A stretch of 13,939 nucleotides of DNA, from NCBI GenBank assembly GCA_002746425.1, contig NVXB01000073.1:977-14915 (forward strand), read 5' to 3'. Within the stretch, counting starts at the first letter, position 1. Each line of letters opens with the position of its first letter. This stretch comes from Hyphomicrobiales bacterium (GTDB lineage: Bacteria > Pseudomonadota > Alphaproteobacteria > Rhizobiales > GCA-2746425). Below the pieces are notes generated by a model. That model made no database searches. It saw nothing but the letters and a program-made list of their open reading frames with translations, and was not told the origin of the DNA. Made by a program: the position numbers and the translations under genes. Positions 12,486 to 13,939 of the stretch are shown here, in pieces.

Positions 12486-13939
12486 ATGAAAACCACCGTG
12501 CAAGCCGTTGTTATTGGCGGCGGAGTTGTTGGCGCCAGCGTGCTTTATCACCTGACAAAAGCGGGCTGGAAAGACGTTGTGTTGCTGGAACGCGACGAGC
12601 TGACATCCGGCTCCACCTGGCACGCAGCGGGCGGTTTTCATACGCTTAATGGCGATCCGAATGTTGCGAAATTGCAGCGCTACACTATTGAACTCTATGC
12701 CGAATTGGAAAAGATTTCCGGCCAATCTTGCGGGCTGCACCTAACGGGTGGTTTGCAGCTGGCGGATAATGCCGAGCGCATGGATTTTCTGCGCCTTGCC
12801 CACGCCAAGGGTCGCTATCTGGGCATGGAAACCGAAATTATCTCCGCCAGCGAAGCCAAAAAGCTGCTGCCGTTGATTGATGAGAGCAAATTTGTTGGCG
12901 CGCTTTGGGACCCGGCGGAAGGCCATCTCGACCCCTCCGGCACCACCCACGCCTATGTCAAAGCGGCGCGCATTCAGGGCGCCGATGTGGAGCGGTTTTG
13001 CAAGGTTGAAGACCTTCAGCAACGCCTCGATGGCACTTGGACTGTTATCACCAACAAGGGCAATATCCACGCCGAACATGTGGTCAATGCGGGCGGCCTT
13101 TGGGCGCGCGAAGTTGGCCGCATGGTGGGGCTGGAACTGCCCGTGCTGGCCATGGAACACATGTATTTGCTGACCGAGGACATGCCCGAAGTTGCCGAAA
13201 TCATGGCGGAGACTGGTAAGGAAGTTGTCCATGCCATTGATTTCAAAGGTGAAATATATACCCGACAAGAAGGCAATGGCATGTTGATGGGCACTTATGA
13301 GCAGGCTTGCCGCCCGTGGTCGCCGCAAAACACGCCGTGGGATTTTGGCCACGAATTGCTTGACCCGGATATCGATCGGATCGCGCCATCGCTGGAAATC
13401 GGCTTTGAGCATTTTCCGGCGTTTCAAAACGCAGGCATCAAGCAAATTATCAATGGTCCTTTTACCTTTTCGCCAGATGGCAATCCGCTTATGGGGCCTG
13501 TTCGGGGCCTGCGCAATTACTGGTGCGCCTGTGCCGTCATGGCCGGGTTTAGTCAGGGCGGCGGTGTCGGCCTGGCGCTGTCCAACTGGATGGTCAATGG
13601 CGATCCGGGCTTTGATGTTTGGGGCATGGATGTCGCGCGCTTCGGCAATTGGGCGACCATGGGTTACACCAATAAAAAGGTGCAGGAGAACTATCAGCGC
13701 CGCTTCCGCATTCGGTTCCCTAATGAAGAACTGCCTGCCTGTCGTCCGATCCAGACAACACCGATCTACGATTTGCAACTGCAAGCCGGTGCCGTGATGG
13801 GCGATTCATGGGGCCTAGAAGTGCCGCTATGGTACGCCGAAAAGGGCGAAAAAGCCGAAGACATCGTCTCCTTCCGCCGCTCCAATGATTTCGAGCCGAT
13901 CAAACGCGAATGCAAAGCCGTGCGCGACAGTGTCGGCCT
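12486..13939 (+). CDS. Dimethylglycine/sarcosine dehydrogenase-like FAD oxidoreductase, 5' part (runs off the right edge)
   Basis: The visible 484 residues are the front of a protein that in this family is usually about 810-850 residues. It begins with a dinucleotide-binding fold (VVIGGGVVGASVLYHL, residues 8-23) of the DAO family, then GSTWHAAGG at 42-50. H46 aligns with the histidine to which FAD is covalently attached in mammalian dimethylglycine and sarcosine dehydrogenases. The FAD domain closes with NGPFTFSPDGNPLMGP (323-338) and GFSQGGGVG (354-362). The short FAO_M-type region follows (about 365-420). From about 425 the aminomethyltransferase (GcvT-like, folate-binding) domain starts and is cut by the window end. 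Such enzymes oxidatively remove N-methyl groups and pass them to tetrahydrofolate. AGGA at 12475-12478, 7 bases before the ATG, is a good ribosome binding site. The gene lies 21 bases after the MttB-family gene, so a common operon is likely. Substrate (dimethylglycine, sarcosine or another) cannot be fixed from sequence. Confidence 0.9.
   Translation, partial: MKTTVQAVVIGGGVVGASVLYHLTKAGWKDVVLLERDELTSGSTWHAAGGFHTLNGDPNVAKLQRYTIELYAELEKISGQSCGLHLTGGLQLADNAERMDFLRLAHAKGRYLGMETEIISASEAKKLLPLIDESKFVGALWDPAEGHLDPSGTTHAYVKAARIQGADVERFCKVEDLQQRLDGTWTVITNKGNIHAEHVVNAGGLWAREVGRMVGLELPVLAMEHMYLLTEDMPEVAEIMAETGKEVVHAIDFKGEIYTRQEGNGMLMGTYEQACRPWSPQNTPWDFGHELLDPDIDRIAPSLEIGFEHFPAFQNAGIKQIINGPFTFSPDGNPLMGPVRGLRNYWCACAVMAGFSQGGGVGLALSNWMVNGDPGFDVWGMDVARFGNWATMGYTNKKVQENYQRRFRIRFPNEELPACRPIQTTPIYDLQLQAGAVMGDSWGLEVPLWYAEKGEKAEDIVSFRRSNDFEPIKRECKAVRDSVG

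Noticed and set aside
12741..13784. A 347-codon open frame on the minus strand.
   Set aside because: It lies wholly antisense to the clearly recognisable flavoprotein gene and its translation shows no family motif. It is a by-product of codon bias.
1..13939. CRISPR arrays, tRNA or rRNA genes, insertion sequences, integrases.
   Set aside because: I scanned for regularly spaced repeats, tRNA-like cloverleaf arms, transposase motifs and terminal inverted repeats and saw none.

Overview
The window looks like a chromosomal segment of an alphaproteobacterium. The proteins at both ends of the core (Mfd, SdhE, RecG, a DUF502 membrane protein, GlmS) have alphaproteobacterial character. The mfd-sdhE / recG / DUF502 order is, from general knowledge, a recurring neighbourhood in that class. 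Base composition is moderate. Hand counts of single 60-base lines gave 62% G+C in recG (6001-6060), but 45% and 43% in the gene at 2393-3760 (2401-2460 and 2701-2760). I cannot place the genus. The demethylation genes at the right edge would fit a marine or rhizosphere heterotroph, but that is only a guess.

Layout. (1) Positions 1-2153, minus strand: the N-terminal half of mfd, running off the left edge, preceded by sdhE. The sdhE stop codon overlaps the mfd ribosome binding site. (2) Positions 2154-2392: a divergent intergenic region with an A/T-rich inverted repeat. (3) Positions 2393-5686, plus strand: two tightly spaced genes unrelated to their housekeeping neighbours. The first is a three-domain predicted cell-wall lysin (DUF1906 glycoside-hydrolase-like, bacterial SH3, NlpC/P60-like TIGR02594). 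The second fuses a papain-type cysteine peptidase to a serine alpha/beta-hydrolase. They sit between sdhE and recG, which are usually close divergent neighbours, so I read them as an inserted cassette. (4) Positions 5687-5793: a short leader with a 10-base tandem repeat, then recG (plus) converging on a DUF502 gene (minus) with 4 bases between. (5) glmS (minus), with overlapping inverted repeats beside its ribosome binding site. (6) Positions 10875-13939, plus strand: a non-pyrrolysine trimethylamine methyltransferase (MttB) family gene followed after 21 bases by a dimethylglycine/sarcosine dehydrogenase-like flavoprotein gene that runs off the right edge.

How the genes fit together. Mfd and RecG handle stalled transcription and replication forks, SdhE flavinylates succinate dehydrogenase, and GlmS makes glucosamine-6-phosphate for the envelope. 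The right-hand pair probably demethylates a methylated amine such as a betaine, feeding one-carbon units to folate. The inserted pair is the candidate novel system: together it predicts activities against glycan, peptide and ester bonds. Neither protein has an obvious signal peptide, and no immunity, holin, structural phage, integrase or transposase gene is visible nearby. Whether it is an effector pair, a phage-derived lysis remnant or an envelope-remodelling system cannot be decided from this window.
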